Assembly: GCA_036154155.1 (NCBI GenBank)
Contig: JAYZLP010000040.1
Location: 1-47,636 of the forward strand
Origin: MGIIb-O5 sp036154155
GTDB lineage: Archaea > Thermoplasmatota > Poseidoniia > Poseidoniales > Thalassarchaeaceae
DNA: 47,636 nucleotides
Reading direction: 5' to 3'
Part shown: piece by piece, positions 8,957 through 16,981 of the stretch
Numbering within the stretch: position 1 is the stretch's first letter
Layout: each line of letters begins with the position of its first letter
The notes under the pieces: generated by a model
Told to the model about the DNA's origin: nothing
What the model saw: only the letters and a program-made list of their open reading frames with translations
Databases searched by the model: none
Position numbers and translations under genes: made by a program

Positions 8957-9559
8957 ATGGAAAGAGCGGTGAAGGCGGCCTTGGAGGGCAGGTGCATTGT
9001 CTACCCGACCTCAACCCAGCCAGCCCTGGGGTGCATCCCGAATTCGGATTCCCTAGACAGCCTTTTCGCGCTCAAGAGAAGGGGGGCTGATCAGCCTGTC
9101 AGTTTGGGAGTAGCCAATATTGAACAGGCGAGGGATTTGGTGAAGGTCCCGGAACTAGCTACGGAAATCCTTGGTAGCTTCCCCAATGGTTCGCTAACTC
9201 TTCTTCTAGAGGCTAGGACAGCAATGGATAGCAGGCTAGGAGGTAATATGGTCGCAGTCAGGGTGATGTCCCATCCCTCGGCCGTTGCTCTGCTGGAGAA
9301 AACGGGGGCCTTGACCGCAACTAGTGCTAATGTCAGCGGGGAACATCCTGTGGAAGATTGTGGAGAGGCGGCCAAGCTTCTTTCCTCGTTCGATAATGAG
9401 ATAGCGTTCGTTTCTGGTGTGTGCGGAGGTGGTTTGCCCAGTACCTTGATATCGTGGGATTACTCCTATGGTCCATCCGACATGCCTGAGATTGAGGTCC
9501 TAAGAGAGGGAATAGTAAGCAAGGAGGAGGTACTGGGATGGTCGAAGAGTCGGACTTGA
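8957..9559 (+). CDS. tsaC: YrdC/TsaC-family threonylcarbamoyl-AMP synthase
   Basis: Makes threonylcarbamoyl-AMP from threonine, bicarbonate and ATP, the first step of the t6A37 tRNA modification. The Sua5/YrdC motifs are visible: YPTSTQPALG near the N-terminus, LKRRGADQPVSL for the phosphate-binding KR region, and TSANVSGE. From the ATG at 8957 it is 200 residues, a TsaC-length protein without the C-terminal Sua5 domain. An upstream in-frame ATG at 8897 would overlap the RDD gene by 53 bp and add unconserved residues, so it was not chosen. Its end overlaps map by 22 bp. A Pcc1-like KEOPS protein for the second step lies at about 39.9 kb. Confidence 0.9.
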   Translation: MERAVKAALEGRCIVYPTSTQPALGCIPNSDSLDSLFALKRRGADQPVSLGVANIEQARDLVKVPELATEILGSFPNGSLTLLLEARTAMDSRLGGNMVAVRVMSHPSAVALLEKTGALTATSANVSGEHPVEDCGEAAKLLSSFDNEIAFVSGVCGGGLPSTLISWDYSYGPSDMPEIEVLREGIVSKEEVLGWSKSRT

Positions 9560-10551
9560 AGCAATGGAAAGACGCCGGCCACGTGGCTAGAAGGACTCTC
9601 GAAGGGATCGAGGGGGAGATAGTAGCTGGGAAGACCTGGAACGAAGTTATTGACTCTGCTGAGAGGTTCATCCGGAGGCATGGAGGTCAGGCGGCCTTCC
9701 CTGTGACAATTTCAGTAAACGACTTCGCTGCACATTACACGACCAACTCGCAGCAGACCCCTCCAGAAGGATGGGATGGGGAAATGGTGTTCCAGAAGGG
9801 GGACCTAGTGAAGCTCGATGTGGGGGTCCACATCAAAGGAGCACTTGGCGACAATGCTATGACTATCGAGGTCGGCAACGGAGGTAAGCACACCGAACAG
9901 ATCAGGGCCGCCAGAGAGGCAAGGGACGCTGCGATTGAGCTGATGCACCCGGAGACTCCCTGGCACAAAATTGGAGCAGCCGCTGAGCAGGTAGCAAAGG
10001 ACGCAGGATTTGTGCCGATTTCCAATCTTTGCGGGCACCAGATGGAGCGGTGGAGTCTCCACAATGGAGTTTCGATCCCGATGTATGCCTGTGGAGCTAG
10101 CAATCCGGGATTCAAAGGAGCGGTTGAGGCAGGAGGCGTCTATGCAGTTGAGCCTTTCAATACGACTGGACGGAGCGGGATGGTTGACAATGTTAGTCCA
10201 GCGGACTCCTCGAACATACTCAGGGTGACGGGGGATGTCCGCATACGGAAAGCCCTTGACAAGGGGAAATTGAAGCCCCTGGGTGCCACCATGGCTCGCT
10301 ATATCGAAGAGCGCTACAATACTCTCCCGTTTGCTGAGAGGTGGGCATACCCACTCCTTGAGAAGCCGTTCCCAGAGGCGGATGAGGAATCCCTTCGAAG
10401 AAAGTGGAATGCCCTCGTGAAGAAGTTGACTTCGATCAGGTTCCTAGAGGTTTACTCGGCTCTAAAGGACCGGGACGGCGGGAATGTGGGGCAATTCGAA
10501 CACTCGGTATATGTCACTGAAGGCGGGCCTGAAGTGCTAACTGTCGCATAA
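9538..10551 (+). CDS. map: Methionine aminopeptidase, type II
   Basis: Removes the initiator methionine from new proteins. The binuclear-metal site is complete: Asp94 (KLDVG), Asp105 (GDNAM), His167 (GHQMERW), Glu205 (VEPF) and Glu321 (FEHS), with His66 (FAAHY) as the substrate-binding His. The helical insertion after Glu205 (PLGATMARYIEERYNTLPFAERW) is the type II hallmark found in archaea and eukaryotes. 337 residues is slightly longer than most archaeal enzymes (about 295-300). In place of the usual GHGIG-type loop it has GHQME, a small variation. It overlaps the tsaC stop by 22 bp and is the last gene of a plus-strand run starting with the helicase. Confidence 0.96.
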   Translation: MVEESDLKQWKDAGHVARRTLEGIEGEIVAGKTWNEVIDSAERFIRRHGGQAAFPVTISVNDFAAHYTTNSQQTPPEGWDGEMVFQKGDLVKLDVGVHIKGALGDNAMTIEVGNGGKHTEQIRAAREARDAAIELMHPETPWHKIGAAAEQVAKDAGFVPISNLCGHQMERWSLHNGVSIPMYACGASNPGFKGAVEAGGVYAVEPFNTTGRSGMVDNVSPADSSNILRVTGDVRIRKALDKGKLKPLGATMARYIEERYNTLPFAERWAYPLLEKPFPEADEESLRRKWNALVKKLTSIRFLEVYSALKDRDGGNVGQFEHSVYVTEGGPEVLTVA

Positions 10552-10679
10552 ACTGGTAAAAAAGTCCTAAAATGGCCTCAAATGGACATTAATCCAACAA
10601 CGATTATCTATCTCCGGCCTCCACATCGGCCCGTACAGGGTCGTTAGGTTCTCGCTAAGTGCATCCCATCCCTTCGCAA

Positions 10680-11591
10680 CTATCTCTCGCCCTGTACACC
10701 TACTTCGGGGCCAGTGGTAGCTTTGGCGTCACCAAAGGCAGTTACTGAAATCACGGATACAAGTATCAAAACCATTCCAGCGGATTGCTGCATCGAGGGT
10801 TCCTCACCCAGGAAGGCTATCCCCCAAATTATCGTAAGAACTGGTTGTAATAGAACTGCAAATGATGTATGAGCGGCGGGCAGTCTAGGGAGGGCATAAG
10901 TTATGGCTATCCAGCCAATTACTTGGCATGATACAGCTAATAGGACCAACCAACGATGATTCGGCCAACTAATTGTATGATCGATTGCCTCTACTCCAAG
11001 CGAGCCCAGGGGCATTGTACCTAGAATTAGAAGCCCTAGCGTTGCTCCAGCAGTGGCATCAAATTGCGCATTGACCGCAGGTCCACCAATCCTATTCGAT
11101 TGACGATAAACAATCAAGAATGAGGAATAAAATATCGCTGCAACCACCCCTCCAATTACTCCCTTAACTGGGTCCTCTCCGTCTGGTGCATCGTCCCAAA
11201 TTCCAGAAATCAGCATCAAGCCAAACATTACCATTGGAAGTGAGAGGAGGATGAACCGGTTTGGGCGCTCCCCAAATAGCCACCAAGTCACCAGTGTGAC
11301 TATGATTACTTGAGAATTCCCAATCAACGTTGCTATGCCGCTACCGATGTAGTCGATAGCGCTGTGATACCCCGCGAAATCAAGGGCGAGGAGGATTCCT
11401 GCTCCGAATGCAAGCCATCGAGAGTTTGAGTCTCGAGGGTCTTGTTTTTTAGAAATTAGAACCAATAGTCCCAACAGAGGCAGGGCATACAGCATTCGGT
11501 AGAATGCTCCTGTTAATGGGGAGGTGCCAGATTGAATATACAGAAGCGGGGCAAAGGAAAGTATCGCTGCGCCAAAGAGGGCTATTGCCAT
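10680..11591 (-). CDS. DMT-superfamily (EamA) transporter
   Basis: About 304 residues with ten hydrophobic segments in two similar halves, the EamA/DMT design; the second half ends with a typical motif (ALPRLPAAHTSFAVLLQPVLTIIWGIAFLGEEPS). Such proteins export amino acids, metabolites or sugars; the substrate is not evident. The open frame reaches 11747 but would overlap the glutaredoxin gene by 127 bp and adds soluble, unconserved residues. The ATG at 11591, next to a GTG at 11594, gives a normal first helix and sits 29 bp after the glutaredoxin stop. It is the last gene of the rpe-bolA-grx run and is convergent with map. Confidence 0.88.
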   Translation of the reverse strand: MAIALFGAAILSFAPLLYIQSGTSPLTGAFYRMLYALPLLGLLVLISKKQDPRDSNSRWLAFGAGILLALDFAGYHSAIDYIGSGIATLIGNSQVIIVTLVTWWLFGERPNRFILLSLPMVMFGLMLISGIWDDAPDGEDPVKGVIGGVVAAIFYSSFLIVYRQSNRIGGPAVNAQFDATAGATLGLLILGTMPLGSLGVEAIDHTISWPNHRWLVLLAVSCQVIGWIAITYALPRLPAAHTSFAVLLQPVLTIIWGIAFLGEEPSMQQSAGMVLILVSVISVTAFGDAKATTGPEVGVQGER

Positions 11592-11620
11592 CACTCGGCG
11601 CCTTTCGGCGATGCCCTCAC

Positions 11621-11962
11621 TCAAGACATCCCGGATTCGAACATCTCCTTGAGGCTCCCATCCTGGTACATCTCTAGGACTATGTCGCTCCCACCAATTA
11701 GCTCCCCATGGACGAATACCTGCGGAATCGTGGGAAACTCGGACCACTCCTTCAGAGCCGTCCTGGCCCTAGGATCCGACAAAACGTTCACACATGCGAA
11801 TTGCTCTAGCCCCACTTCTTTGGCAAAGGAGCTGACAATCTGGGCTCCCCTATTTGAGAATCCGCACTGTGGTTGTGCTGGGGTTCCTTTCATGAAAATA
11901 ACCAGTGGATTGCTGTCGACTACTTCTTGTAATTCCTCAGAGGTCCAATTGAATTCGCTCAT
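11621..11962 (-). CDS. Monothiol glutaredoxin, CGFS type (Grx4/GrxD-like)
   Basis: 113 residues. The active-site loop KGTPAQPQCGFSNRG has the CGFS motif (Cys33) of class II monothiol glutaredoxins, followed by the cis-proline TIPQVFV and GGSDI glutathione-binding segments. These proteins hold a labile [2Fe-2S] cluster between two monomers, or with BolA, and pass it to acceptor proteins. The ATG at 11962 matches the family N-terminus and lies four bases after the bolA stop; the longer frame to 12031 would overlap bolA by 65 bp. The pairing with bolA immediately upstream strongly supports an Fe-S role. Confidence 0.94.
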   Translation of the reverse strand: MSEFNWTSEELQEVVDSNPLVIFMKGTPAQPQCGFSNRGAQIVSSFAKEVGLEQFACVNVLSDPRARTALKEWSEFPTIPQVFVHGELIGGSDIVLEMYQDGSLKEMFESGMS

Positions 11963-11966
11963 GTAC

Positions 11967-12290
11967 TCACGTCCTATCCTCTCGCCTAACGTGCACTCCA
12001 AAGAACTCTTGCTTTCCCGAATGTGGGTCAAAAGTGGTGCTTCCTGAGTTCTTGGCCTGCTCAGGCGTCATGCATTTTAGGTCCAATGCGTGAACTAGGT
12101 TGCTCTCTAGGTATTGTTTGAAGTGCCTCAGAATTGGCATTTGTCTCTGTAGCGGCCTCACTCCCTCGTAGCCCGGAGAAATAATCCTGACATGGAAATG
12201 ATCTCCTGTTCCGTGAAGATCGGTGGCCTCCACGATTGCATCTGGAACTATCTTTGAAACCTCACTCGCCACCCAACTCTCCGTGACCAT
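11967..12290 (-). CDS. bolA: BolA-family protein
   Basis: 107 residues carrying the BolA fold signature: an N-terminal helix (VASEVSKIVPDAIVEATDL), HGTGDHFHVRIISPGYEGVRPLQRQ, then the helix with the cluster-ligand His in LVHALDLKCMTPEQA. BolA proteins bind a [2Fe-2S] cluster together with CGFS glutaredoxins. A C-terminal extension of about 20 residues (SGSTTFDPHSGKQ...) follows the domain. It lies 41 bp downstream of rpe on the same strand and four bases before the glutaredoxin gene. The pair is well known in bacteria and eukaryotes and uncommon in archaea. Confidence 0.9.
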   Translation of the reverse strand: MVTESWVASEVSKIVPDAIVEATDLHGTGDHFHVRIISPGYEGVRPLQRQMPILRHFKQYLESNLVHALDLKCMTPEQAKNSGSTTFDPHSGKQEFFGVHVRREDRT

Positions 12291-12331
12291 GGATGCGAAT
12301 GCGGGGAGAGGGATTTGAATGCTATCGTCGA

Positions 12332-13012
12332 CTACTTTGCTAGAGCCAAATGGATTGACTCTAGATTCTCTGCGATTGTTCCACTGTCATTGATTAGTCC
12401 ACTGCCAACTACTGCTATGTCAACTCCCCATTCCGAGACAGTGGCAGCATTGTGGTCCTTTATTCCCCCGTCTATCATCAGGATGGGGGACTTCCCGCCT
12501 GCTTCCTCCTGGGAATCTATGGCGGCACGGAAGGCCCGAACCTTGCCTTCTACTTCCGGCATAAATGACTGCCCTCCCTTCCCAGGAACCACGGACATGA
12601 CGAGAACGAGGTCGAGTTCGGGAAGAAGTGGCATGACTGCTTCAACCGGGGTGTCGGGATTGAGGACGCAACCAGCCTGGACACCGGCAGAGTGCAGGTT
12701 CTCGATAAGACGTGGAAAGTCCTCTACTGCCTCAATATGGGCAATTACCATGTCAACCCCTGCATCTACGTACTGGTCCCAGGATTCCTCAGCGTTGTTG
12801 ACCATTAGATGGCAGTCGATGAACGCCTCTGGGCCTAGCCTCTCCCTAGCAGAGCGGATTAAAGCCGGGCCGAAGGTGATCGTCTTGTTGACGACCCAGT
12901 TGCCATCCATGACATCCATATGGAACCAATTTATCCCTGCGGCAGCGGCTTCGTCTAGCGTTCTACCTAGTTCGCAGAAGTCGACAGTGAGGATGCTGGG
13001 CGTAACTTCCAA
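12332..13012 (-). CDS. rpe: Ribulose-phosphate 3-epimerase
   Basis: Interconverts ribulose 5-phosphate and xylulose 5-phosphate in the non-oxidative pentose phosphate pathway. The 226 residues match family length. Metal and catalytic residues are in place: HMDVMDG at 31-37 (His31, Asp33, Asp36), His68 (CHLMV), MSVVPGKGGQSF near 139-150 for phosphate contact, and DGGI with Asp181. Many archaea lack a complete non-oxidative pentose phosphate route, so its presence is informative. It is divergent from thioredoxin with 108 bp between, and heads the rpe-bolA-grx-DMT run. Confidence 0.95.
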   Translation of the reverse strand: MEVTPSILTVDFCELGRTLDEAAAAGINWFHMDVMDGNWVVNKTITFGPALIRSARERLGPEAFIDCHLMVNNAEESWDQYVDAGVDMVIAHIEAVEDFPRLIENLHSAGVQAGCVLNPDTPVEAVMPLLPELDLVLVMSVVPGKGGQSFMPEVEGKVRAFRAAIDSQEEAGGKSPILMIDGGIKDHNAATVSEWGVDIAVVGSGLINDSGTIAENLESIHLALAK

Positions 13013-13120
13013 TTAGCTCCCCGGTTGCCCCGTAGAGGCTTCGGTTCTCATACCTATTGTTGTGATAGTAACAGCCGCATGTTGATAGGATGCCTCCGCT
13101 CACGTCACTTTGGTGCGCAT

Positions 13121-13441
13121 ATGGGAAAGGTAGTCGACACAAGTGATGCAGATTTTGACGTTGTAACAAGAAGTGACGAGTGGGTCCTAGTGGATTTCTG
13201 GGCGCCATGGTGCGGCCCTTGCAAGATGATTGGGCCTGTGCTAAAGCAGATTGCCGAAGAGAGGGAGATTACGATTGCAAAGGTGAACACGGACGTTAAT
13301 CCCCTGAGCGCTGGTAGATTTGGAGTCAGGGGAATACCAGCTCTGCTACTTTTCAGGAATGGGGAATTGGTGGATAGGGAGACAGGAGCTAGGCCTAAGC
13401 CAATGATGGATTCTTGGTTAGACAGGCACATGGCATCTTAG
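13121..13441 (+). CDS. trx: Thioredoxin
   Basis: 106 residues, standard thioredoxin length. It contains FWAPWCGPCK (Cys31 and Cys34), the cis-proline segment RGIPALLLF and the C-terminal FRNGELVDRETGA strand pair. It reduces protein disulfides in the cytoplasm. The start is the ATG at 13121; the open frame extends upstream to 13025 but those residues are unlike thioredoxins. Its stop overlaps the convergent STAND gene stop by four bases. Confidence 0.95.
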   Translation: MGKVVDTSDADFDVVTRSDEWVLVDFWAPWCGPCKMIGPVLKQIAEEREITIAKVNTDVNPLSAGRFGVRGIPALLLFRNGELVDRETGARPKPMMDSWLDRHMAS

Positions 13442-15000
13442 AGCAGTGCGTCTTTCAGCTTCCTTAGGCGATCCTCATGGGGCTCCCCTACATCCCTCAG
13501 AAGTCTTGCTCTAAGAGCCTCATGTAGCCACATTCCATCCGATAGCTCTAGCATAAGGCCCCTCTCGATTAGATCGGTCGGAGGGAGGCCGTCGTATCCT
13601 GCGGCATTGGCTAATGCCTCCCATGGTATTGGCCTCTCAGCTACTGCTAGCAGAGCAAGCATCTCCCTTCTATCGCTAGGCAGTACATCCAGGATTTCTT
13701 CATCCAGGAACCTCAGCCAATCCTCGTGCAATGTCTGGCCATAGAGCTCCAGGAGTTCGACAGCCAAGGGGTGGCCTCCGGTTGCCTTGTAAATTTCATC
13801 AATAGGTGCGGTACTTGGAAGTTCAAGAGATGAAATCCACTCTCTGACCTCATCGATAGTTAGTCCTGTAAGAGAAAGCTCGCGAACCTTGCCTCTGGTA
13901 TGCACATCCCTCCTATCATAGAATGCGAGATTGGTTCTGGAAATCATCAGTAGTCTGAGATTTGTCGCTTCCGCAATCTGAAGCAGGGCTCCGAAAAGGT
14001 GGTTTCCCTCTGTGCCAATATTGTGAACGTCATCTAGAATCAGAAGTAGCTCAGGGGGGTCGCCAACTAGTTTCCCCGAGTCATCCAAGAGGTGTGCATT
14101 TAGCCTTCTTCGATAAACGTCTAGGTCTATTCTAGCTCCGGGCTTCAATGGTAGCGATTCTAGGACATCGTATGGGTCACTGCCCCCTCCATCAATACCT
14201 ATGCCTAGTCTATGCAGAAGGCTAGTGGCAATTCCCAATGAGGAGTCCCATGGCTGACAGGGATAGTACATGACTTGGTGGCTGAGTCCCTCTGATATTG
14301 CCTCCTCAAGCCAATATGATGCTAGGGTCGTCTTCCCACAACCGGCTATTCCGGAAATCACTAGTAGAGGAGTTTCAGAACTAATCCATTCATCGAGTTG
14401 TGCCTTTTCGGATTCTCTTCCATGGACGTTCCTGGTCTTGGGCGGCTGTGTGTGGTAGGTTGAGTGAGCACCGGCAAGTAGTGTAATTGACCCCGGCTCT
14501 TGCTGTCCCTCTACGGATGCAACTATGGCCCCGAATCTGATATCACCGAAATTTAGGACGCCTTCATGCTGGGCATGCATAAGCACTTGTAGCAAAGAGA
14601 GGTTCGTCTCCAACTTGGAGGATGCTTCGTCGGCTCTGACCTCCAGTAAGGTCCCGTCCCTTCCCCTGAGCAATATTGGCGTAGACCTGAGCGCCTCTAT
14701 CCTCTCCCTAGCCTCCCCCCTGCCTTCATCCGTCAATTGCCATGTCTTCTGTCTGCGATCCTCGCCCCTTATGCTTCTAGTATGCTCTGAAACCATCCCA
14801 TCGACCATTAGTTCGCGCATTGATCTGGAAACATTTGGGGGATGCATTGCACATACCTCTGCGATGCCTGGGCGGGTTATTTCGTGAGTCACGATGTAAT
14901 GATCCGCCTGATGGTCCTGCTCCCACAAATGGAGCATAATACGATCGACGACGGGTACGTTGACCCTAGGCACCCCGTTGGACATGCGCCCATGCGACAT
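13438..15000 (-). CDS. Winged-helix STAND/AAA ATPase transcriptional regulator
   Basis: 520 residues. An N-terminal winged helix at about 15-100 (RPGIAEVCAMHPPNVSRSMRELMVDGMVSEHT, MarR-like) leads through a linker to a nucleotide-binding module with Walker A GIAGCGKTT at about 216-224, Walker B LLLILDDVH at about 317-325, a sensor-like LLMISRTN, and a GGHPLAVELLELYG motif typical of NB-ARC/MalT-like STAND proteins. A helical region with a second wHTH-like segment closes the protein. STAND regulators use ATP binding to switch between off and on states upon ligand sensing; ligand and targets are unknown. The ATG at 15000 was used; ATG at 14985 is an alternative. An inverted repeat lies just upstream, and the CocE-type hydrolase gene ends 43 bp before it on the same strand. 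Confidence 0.85.
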   Translation of the reverse strand: MSHGRMSNGVPRVNVPVVDRIMLHLWEQDHQADHYIVTHEITRPGIAEVCAMHPPNVSRSMRELMVDGMVSEHTRSIRGEDRRQKTWQLTDEGRGEARERIEALRSTPILLRGRDGTLLEVRADEASSKLETNLSLLQVLMHAQHEGVLNFGDIRFGAIVASVEGQQEPGSITLLAGAHSTYHTQPPKTRNVHGRESEKAQLDEWISSETPLLVISGIAGCGKTTLASYWLEEAISEGLSHQVMYYPCQPWDSSLGIATSLLHRLGIGIDGGGSDPYDVLESLPLKPGARIDLDVYRRRLNAHLLDDSGKLVGDPPELLLILDDVHNIGTEGNHLFGALLQIAEATNLRLLMISRTNLAFYDRRDVHTRGKVRELSLTGLTIDEVREWISSLELPSTAPIDEIYKATGGHPLAVELLELYGQTLHEDWLRFLDEEILDVLPSDRREMLALLAVAERPIPWEALANAAGYDGLPPTDLIERGLMLELSDGMWLHEALRARLLRDVGEPHEDRLRKLKDALL

Positions 15001-15001
15001 A

Positions 15002-15015
15002 TGATGTGCGCATCA
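15002..15015. promoter_or_regulatory. Inverted repeat upstream of the STAND regulator
   Basis: TGATG-TGCG-CATCA is an exact inverted repeat with 5-bp arms, placed one base upstream of the regulator start. Position and symmetry suit an operator for autoregulation, but no second copy was looked for systematically. Confidence 0.35.
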
Positions 15016-15043
15016 AGCGTTCGGGGCCATGATACGTCATGTT

Positions 15044-16855
15044 CTAGGGGCACTGTGGGAATGGCTCTTGCATCGGAGGGAGGAAAAGATCGGCGCATCC
15101 CCTTTCCACGGTGTGGAGGGTTAGAACGCTTTGGGGCCCCATGGAAAGAGACACCGGCATCGCTGAAACCGGGCTTGGGAGGTAGTCTTCGCCCGTCTGG
15201 GTAATTACCAATTGAATCCCGTCACCCTCTGGTATCACCACGTCCATCCCGAAGAATTCCATCTTGGCGATTACCGTTGAGCCGGGGGCTAGGGGGCTGC
15301 CCTCCTTCCCTCCCTCGTGGAATCTCAAATCCATCACAGCGTGGCCTAGGTGCATGCCAGTACTGGATTGTACCATTTCGACAAACAAATGGCCGCTGGT
15401 AGAGAAAAGTGAGATCGTCGCCTCGACGTGGAAAGTAGGTGTACCAGCTATCCTTGTCTCTACGTCGAATTCGGGGCATTCAATCATCAAACTGGATGTT
15501 GGGGTGATGGTATCGCTACCTCCAATAATGGAGCACTGATCCATCCCATAAGTAACCCATACTGAGTCGAGGGGCGGGTACGTTTCCTCCACCCTCCACC
15601 CGCCCATGTTATCTTGCACCTCTGCGATGAGTCTGGGTTTTGGGCCCATTTCTCTCAAGTAAAAGTCAAACCACTCAAGCAAGTCATCGGCCCAGTCCCA
15701 TCTAAGTGTGTAGGGGAAGGCCTCGGCGCCCCTGCCACTCGAGAGTCCTTCGTGGCCGCTCCTTCTATCCGGGTAATCGTGACCCCACTGCCCGTAAAGT
15801 CCCTTGACGTCAAGACCCGCGTCCCTGACCATATTGTGGACTGGGAAGGCCATGTGGGGGTCGACGTTCCAATCTTGAAGGCCGTGGATAATGTACACTG
15901 AACCATTGTAATTCTGTATTGCTCTCGTTAGGAAGTGCCTCTCCTCCCAGTAGTCGCTTCCAGTCCAAGCCAGGTTGTCTCCTGTGAGATAGGCCCCCAC
16001 ACCTGCGTAGTAACCCTCCATGTACCCTTCACATGCGTTCTGGGCGTCCTCGAGGTCGCCATCTAATCCGAAGCTTCCGTAAACACCGTTGTGCATTATG
16101 GCTCCACGTAGCTCCATGCTGCCATTCCTCCACATCAGATCGTGGACGCCGATAAGGCCCGACATAGGAACGATGGTCTTCAGATGGGAGGATCCAATTG
16201 ATGCTGCCTCCCATGGTGTTGAGCCGTCATATGACTTTCCGATGATTCCAACGTTTCCATTTGAGAAGGGGGCCTTCCCTAGATATTCAACCGCTGCGTG
16301 TATTCCCTCCTGCTCATCGGTTCCCATCAGGTCCATGCAGTGATTTGACTCTCCCGTGCCAAAGACAGAGACCTGAGCTACCCCGTATCCATGTGGGACG
16401 AAATTTTCGATCAGGAAGCGGCCAAGCCTGTCTGCGGGAGTCAGGGCATCCACATCTCCGTCATCGTAGTAAGGGCCAATTTCTGCAATTATCGGAACCC
16501 TACACTCGTCTGGGAGATTCTCGGAGCCCATTTCACACCCATCTATCAATGGCAGCCACAGCCCCATGTGAACCTCGGCCCCTCCAGTTACGCCTGCTCC
16601 CCCATCAGCGACGGAAATCGATGTTACTGGGACATATACCGACATTACCTCGCCTATCTGATGGGTTCCATTTGTCGAGACCCTGCTGAAGACGTCGTCG
16701 GACCTGTAGACCAATTCAGAGCGTTCCTCTACGGGGAGCAGCCAATGATTTTCTTCGTCCGATACCTCGAGATTTTCCTCGGCGCCGAAGCATCCCGACA
16801 GAGTGGGGACCAGGAACAGCAGCGCGAGCATAGCCGCCACACTACGTCGGTGCAT
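15044..16855 (-). CDS. Secreted lipoprotein-like CocE/NonD-family (X-Pro dipeptidyl-peptidase type) hydrolase
   Basis: About 603 residues. MHRRSVAAMLALLFLVPTLSGC is a signal peptide ending in a lipobox-like LSGC, so the protein is probably exported and anchored outside the cell. The alpha/beta-hydrolase part holds the nucleophile elbow GKSYDGSTPWEAA (Ser near 207), a helical cap, WNVDPHM for the acid region and GQWGHDYP for the His, followed by a C-terminal jelly-roll domain (VEATISLFSTSGHLFVEM). This architecture is that of S15/CocE enzymes cleaving X-Pro peptides, esters or beta-lactams. ATG 16855 was chosen because it starts the signal peptide; the frame extends to 16951. It is divergent from the M32 carboxypeptidase; both point to peptide use. 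Confidence 0.88.
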   Translation of the reverse strand: MHRRSVAAMLALLFLVPTLSGCFGAEENLEVSDEENHWLLPVEERSELVYRSDDVFSRVSTNGTHQIGEVMSVYVPVTSISVADGGAGVTGGAEVHMGLWLPLIDGCEMGSENLPDECRVPIIAEIGPYYDDGDVDALTPADRLGRFLIENFVPHGYGVAQVSVFGTGESNHCMDLMGTDEQEGIHAAVEYLGKAPFSNGNVGIIGKSYDGSTPWEAASIGSSHLKTIVPMSGLIGVHDLMWRNGSMELRGAIMHNGVYGSFGLDGDLEDAQNACEGYMEGYYAGVGAYLTGDNLAWTGSDYWEERHFLTRAIQNYNGSVYIIHGLQDWNVDPHMAFPVHNMVRDAGLDVKGLYGQWGHDYPDRRSGHEGLSSGRGAEAFPYTLRWDWADDLLEWFDFYLREMGPKPRLIAEVQDNMGGWRVEETYPPLDSVWVTYGMDQCSIIGGSDTITPTSSLMIECPEFDVETRIAGTPTFHVEATISLFSTSGHLFVEMVQSSTGMHLGHAVMDLRFHEGGKEGSPLAPGSTVIAKMEFFGMDVVIPEGDGIQLVITQTGEDYLPSPVSAMPVSLSMGPQSVLTLHTVERGCADLFLPPMQEPFPQCP

Positions 16856-16981
16856 GCCATATTGGGAAATGGTTGAACACATGATGAATTCGGTCAATTG
16901 GGATTGTCGTTTGTCGGTTATAGTGTCATAATTCAGAAAATGATGATTCAAGTTATGAGGTGGTTGCCTCCCTCGACGCCC

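Noticed and set aside
11592..11747. N-terminal extension of the DMT transporter
   Set aside because: It overlaps the whole 3' half of the conserved glutaredoxin and precedes the first membrane helix with unconserved residues.
12300..12375. Complete tRNA gene ending at 12300 on the minus strand
   Set aside because: Only a T-loop and acceptor-like 3' end are present; the upstream sequence is rpe coding sequence and cannot form the D or anticodon arms or the T-stem.
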